Positions 61,748-64,000 of a stretch of DNA of 64,000 nt are shown one piece after another. The stretch comes from Saccharomycopsis malanga. Lineage: Eukaryota; Ascomycota; Saccharomycetes; Ascoideales; Saccharomycopsidaceae. The stretch lies in contig CP025323.1 of assembly GCA_004014935.1 (NCBI GenBank), forward strand, positions 2,294,001 to 2,358,000. Reading direction: 5' to 3'. How positions within the stretch are numbered: the first letter of the stretch is position 1; each line of letters starts with the position of its first letter. The notes beneath the pieces are model-generated. The model had not been told where the DNA came from, did no database searches, and was given only the letters and a program-made list of their open reading frames with translations. The position numbers and the translations under genes are program-made.

Positions 61748-61878
61748 CTTCTGTTATGCCGTCCCTCAGTTTTCTGTCCTGTTGATCTCTTCAAATTGGC
61801 AAATTTGCTCCTAAAATCTTCTTTTCACCCTTAAAGACGACCCTCATTAAAGACGGTAAAAAATGTATGAAAAAAAAA

Positions 61879-61950
61879 TGAGCGGTAGGAGAATCGAACC
61901 CCTGTCCCATGATTGGAAGTCATAGATGATAACCACTACACTAACCGCCC
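61879..61950 (-). tRNA. tRNA-Gly (anticodon TCC)
   Basis: 72 nt, no intron. Acceptor GGGCGGT pairs with ACCGCTC (one G-T), discriminator A. D arm TAGTGTAGTGGTTATCA, anticodon arm ATGA-CTTCCAA-TCAT, T arm with GGTTCGATTCT. A run of eight T follows. Very similar to the yeast tRNA-Gly(UCC). Confidence 0.95.
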
Positions 61951-62133
61951 AATTGTTGAGAATATTTTTCCACGCCTGGCTGGGTAATGCGGGAATATGC
62001 ATTCTGATGCAACTACATGCACATGAGCAGTGAAATTTTTTACATTTTTCAGTGAAAAATATTTTTTTTTAGCTCATCTCATCAAGATGTGTTTTAATAG
62101 ATAGACGAGTAGAGTTGCAATAGATTTGATAAG

Positions 62134-63729
62134 ATGGCTGCTAAGATGTCTGCTAAGGAAGAGGTGAAAAAGTCGAAGAAAAGAGCTGCTGAGGATGGTG
62201 CTGAATGTGTGAGGGATAAGCTGCATAAGAAGGAAAAGAAGGAGAAAAAAGAGAAGAAAGAGAAGAAGGAAAAGAAGGAGAAGAAGGAGAAGAAGGAAAA
62301 GAAGGAGAAGAAGGAAAAAGAGAAGAAGGAGAAGAAGGAAAAGAAGGAGAAAAAAAATGAGAAAAATGAGAAGGAAGAGAAAAAAACTACAATTGTAAAG
62401 AATCAATCAAATCACAATGAAATTGAAAAGTTTTTGAAAGAAAATGAAGTGGAAATCAAAGATCCGTTGAATGAAATGCATTCGGCTATATTAACATTCA
62501 AAGAAATTGATATTGATTCGCGGATTCAATCTTGTTTCAAAGACTTTTCAAAGCCCACACCAATTCAGTCTGCTTCATGGCCATATTTATTCAAACAACG
62601 AGATGTGATTGGGGTTGCAGAGACAGGGTCAGGCAAGACGTTTGCATTTGCAGTTCCTGCAGTGAACCATGTGTTGCACACCAAGTATAATAAGGGAAAG
62701 CCCCAAATCTTGGTTGTGTCGCCAACCAGAGAGCTTGCGATCCAGATTTACGACAATTACAAGAAGCTATCAGATGTGACGCAGACCAAGTGCTGCTGTA
62801 TATACGGGGGAGTTCCAAAGGACCAACAGCGTAGCGAGATCAAGACAGCCAACACGGTCATTGCCACGCCGGGGCGATTGATTGATTTGCTTGAGGAGGG
62901 CTCGGTGGACTTGTCGGACGTGTCGTATCTTGTTCTTGACGAGGCCGACCGAATGCTCGAGAAAGGGTTTGAGGACGACATCAAGAAGATTCTTGCCAGC
63001 ACGAAAAACCGTGCCGACAGACAGACTGTGATGTTCACTGCCACTTGGCCTGAGGAGGTCCGCAAGTTGGCTGCGGGCTTTATGAGAAACCCAGCCAAGG
63101 TCACAATTGGAAACAGAGACGAGTTGACGGCCAACAAGCGCATCACCCAAGTTGTCGAGGTCATCGAGCCGTTTGGCAAGGAGAAACGTTTGTTTGAGTT
63201 GCTCCGCAAGTACCATGCTGCCAACGATCCGGAAAACAAGATTCTTATCTTTGCCTTGTACAAGAAGGAAGCCACGAGAATAGAACGGTCCTTGAACTAC
63301 AAAGGATACAAAGTTTCTGCTGTTCATGGCGATTTGACCCAAGGCCAAAGAACCCAGGCTTTGGAAGAGTTCAAATCCGGCAGAAACAATATCATGTTGG
63401 CCACTGATGTTGCTGCCAGAGGCCTTGATATTCCAAACGTCAAAACCGTCATCAACTTGACTTTCCCGTTGACTGTAGAAGACTATGTCCATCGTATTGG
63501 TAGAACTGGCAGAGCTGGCAAAACCGGTGTTGCTCACACCTTGTTCACTGAACAAGAAAAACATCTTGCTGGTGCCTTGATGAACGTTTTACGCGGTGCT
63601 AATCAACCTGTTCCTGATGAATTGCTAAAGTTTGGTAGTCATACTAAAAAAAAGGCTCATAGTGTTTACGGTGCCTTTTTCAAAGACGTTGACATGTCAA
63701 AAAAGGCTAAAAAGATTACTTTTGATTGA
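62134..63729 (+). CDS. DBP3: DEAD-box RNA helicase Dbp3
   Basis: Nucleolar helicase for early 60S ribosomal subunit assembly (pre-rRNA A3 cleavage and snoRNA turnover). The 531-residue protein has a long N-terminal (K)KEKKE repeat tract, about residues 30-80, similar in kind to the Lys-rich tail of yeast Dbp3. The helicase core carries [13 protein letters not shown] (Q), [11 protein letters not shown] (I), SPTRELA (Ia), [11 protein letters not shown] (Ib), [14 protein letters not shown] (II), FTATWP (III), [11 protein letters not shown] (IV), [13 protein letters not shown] (V) and HRIGRTGR (VI). The end [19 protein letters not shown] is nearly identical to yeast. The Lys/Glu tract is encoded by a GAA/AAG microsatellite (about 62224-62360). 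A copy of the last codons lies just after the stop. Confidence 0.95.
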   Translation: MAAKMSAKEEVKKSKKRAAEDGAECVRDKLHKKEKKEKKEKKEKKEKKEKKEKKEKKEKKEKEKKEKKEKKEKKNEKNEKEEKKTTIVKNQSNHNEIEKFLKENEVEIKDPLNEMHSAILTFKEIDIDSRIQSCFKDFSKPTPIQSASWPYLFKQRDVIGVAETGSGKTFAFAVPAVNHVLHTKYNKGKPQILVVSPTRELAIQIYDNYKKLSDVTQTKCCCIYGGVPKDQQRSEIKTANTVIATPGRLIDLLEEGSVDLSDVSYLVLDEADRMLEKGFEDDIKKILASTKNRADRQTVMFTATWPEEVRKLAAGFMRNPAKVTIGNRDELTANKRITQVVEVIEPFGKEKRLFELLRKYHAANDPENKILIFALYKKEATRIERSLNYKGYKVSAVHGDLTQGQRTQALEEFKSGRNNIMLATDVAARGLDIPNVKTVINLTFPLTVEDYVHRIGRTGRAGKTGVAHTLFTEQEKHLAGALMNVLRGANQPVPDELLKFGSHTKKKAHSVYGAFFKDVDMSKKAKKITFD

Positions 63730-63789
63730 ATTTAGTTGGTTGGTTGTTGGTATGTCAAAAAAGGCTAAAAAGATTACTTTTGATTGAAT
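63694..63789 (+). repeat. 38-bp duplication spanning the DBP3 stop
   Basis: A 38-bp segment starting ATGTCAAAAAAGGC and ending TTTTGATTGAAT occurs at 63694-63731 (coding end) and again at 63752-63789. The two copies look identical. Confidence 0.93.
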
Positions 63790-63840
63790 ATAATAATAAT
63801 AATAATCTTATATTACAAGCCCATTACATATGAGTTTCTA
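63790..63840 (-). repeat. SINE-A tail fragment in the DBP3 3' region
   Basis: On the - strand: AAACTCATATGTAATGGGCT, TGTAATATAAGATT then ATT units, abutting the duplicated DBP3 end. Confidence 0.75.
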
Positions 63841-64000
63841 AATTCCATTTTAATTAAATGTATAGTAAATTGTTAGTTTTGACATTACAAACAAACAAGA
63901 ATTCGCTTTTGATTCTTTTTTGACAAAAAAATCACTTTTGATTAAATGTACAATTAATTGTTTGTTTTGACATTACAAACGGGCTATAAAATCACTTTTG
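63841..64000. other. 3' flank to window end
   Basis: AT-rich, with repeated TCACTTTTGATTAAATGTA and TTTTGACATTACAAAC words. No gene. Confidence 0.4.

Noticed and set aside
14982-63840. CRISPR array, integron or prophage explanations for the repeated units
   Set aside because: The host is clearly a eukaryote with spliceosomal introns; repeats differ in length and carry Pol III boxes instead of regular spacers.

Overview
This is 64 kb of nuclear DNA from a budding yeast (Saccharomycotina). Almost every gene has a recognisable Saccharomyces cerevisiae counterpart: TRM7, RSM10, YBR062C, PCC1, OPI3, MOG1, HOC1, PEX13, ECM2, PSF1, HSP42, TPI1, ORC2, ZPR1, RDH54, NRG1/2, ALG14, DBP3. Eleven short spliceosomal introns can be placed in eight genes. 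Other genes are absent from or unusual in S. cerevisiae: a METTL16-type U6 methyltransferase, a secretase-type rhomboid, a D-amino-acid oxidase and a mitochondrial LEA-like protein. CTG falls at a conserved leucine in TPI1, so the standard code is more likely than the CTG-Ser code. The species is not identified.

Layout. Positions 1-14,800 are compact and free of recognised dispersed repeats: TRM7 (partial), RSM10, a YBR062C-like RING gene, PCC1, OPI3, an unknown gene, MOG1, a small secreted protein, HOC1 and a LEA-like gene. OPI3, MOG1 and HOC1 follow the order of S. cerevisiae YJR073C-YJR074W-YJR075W. From 14,900 onward genes are spaced by long AT-rich stretches filled with repeats: PEX13, ECM2 (with an apparent frameshift), rhomboid, METTL16-like, PSF1, a decayed STE6, tRNA-Thr(CGT), HSP42, a TFC7-like gene, TPI1, ORC2, ZPR1, RDH54, DAO, an NRG1-like repressor, ALG14, tRNA-Gly(TCC) and DBP3. 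Several of these (ORC2, TRM7, YBR062C, ECM2, NRG, ALG14, RDH54, plus RSM10 and TPI1) come from the paired S. cerevisiae chromosome II and IV regions, so the window carries a shuffled pre-duplication version of that block.

The main unusual content is the repeats. (1) A tRNA-derived SINE-like family, here SINE-A, of about 300 bp has a clear box A and box B, a conserved 3' end and an ATT-repeat tail, with about twenty full, partial or tail-only copies on both strands. (2) A second family of about 0.78 kb, here element B, begins with another tRNA-like segment and has four copies. (3) A minor tRNA-like repeat, here D, has two copies. (4) Four solo LTRs of one family are present, three with recognisable 5-bp target duplications. 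(5) Several mini- and microsatellites occur, one of which was invaded by both a SINE and an LTR.

The a-factor exporter gene STE6 is clearly inactivated, which suggests changed or lost mating. A METTL16 homologue occurs together with mixed donor-site +4 bases and uniformly short branch-point to acceptor distances, which gives a coherent picture of splicing in this lineage.
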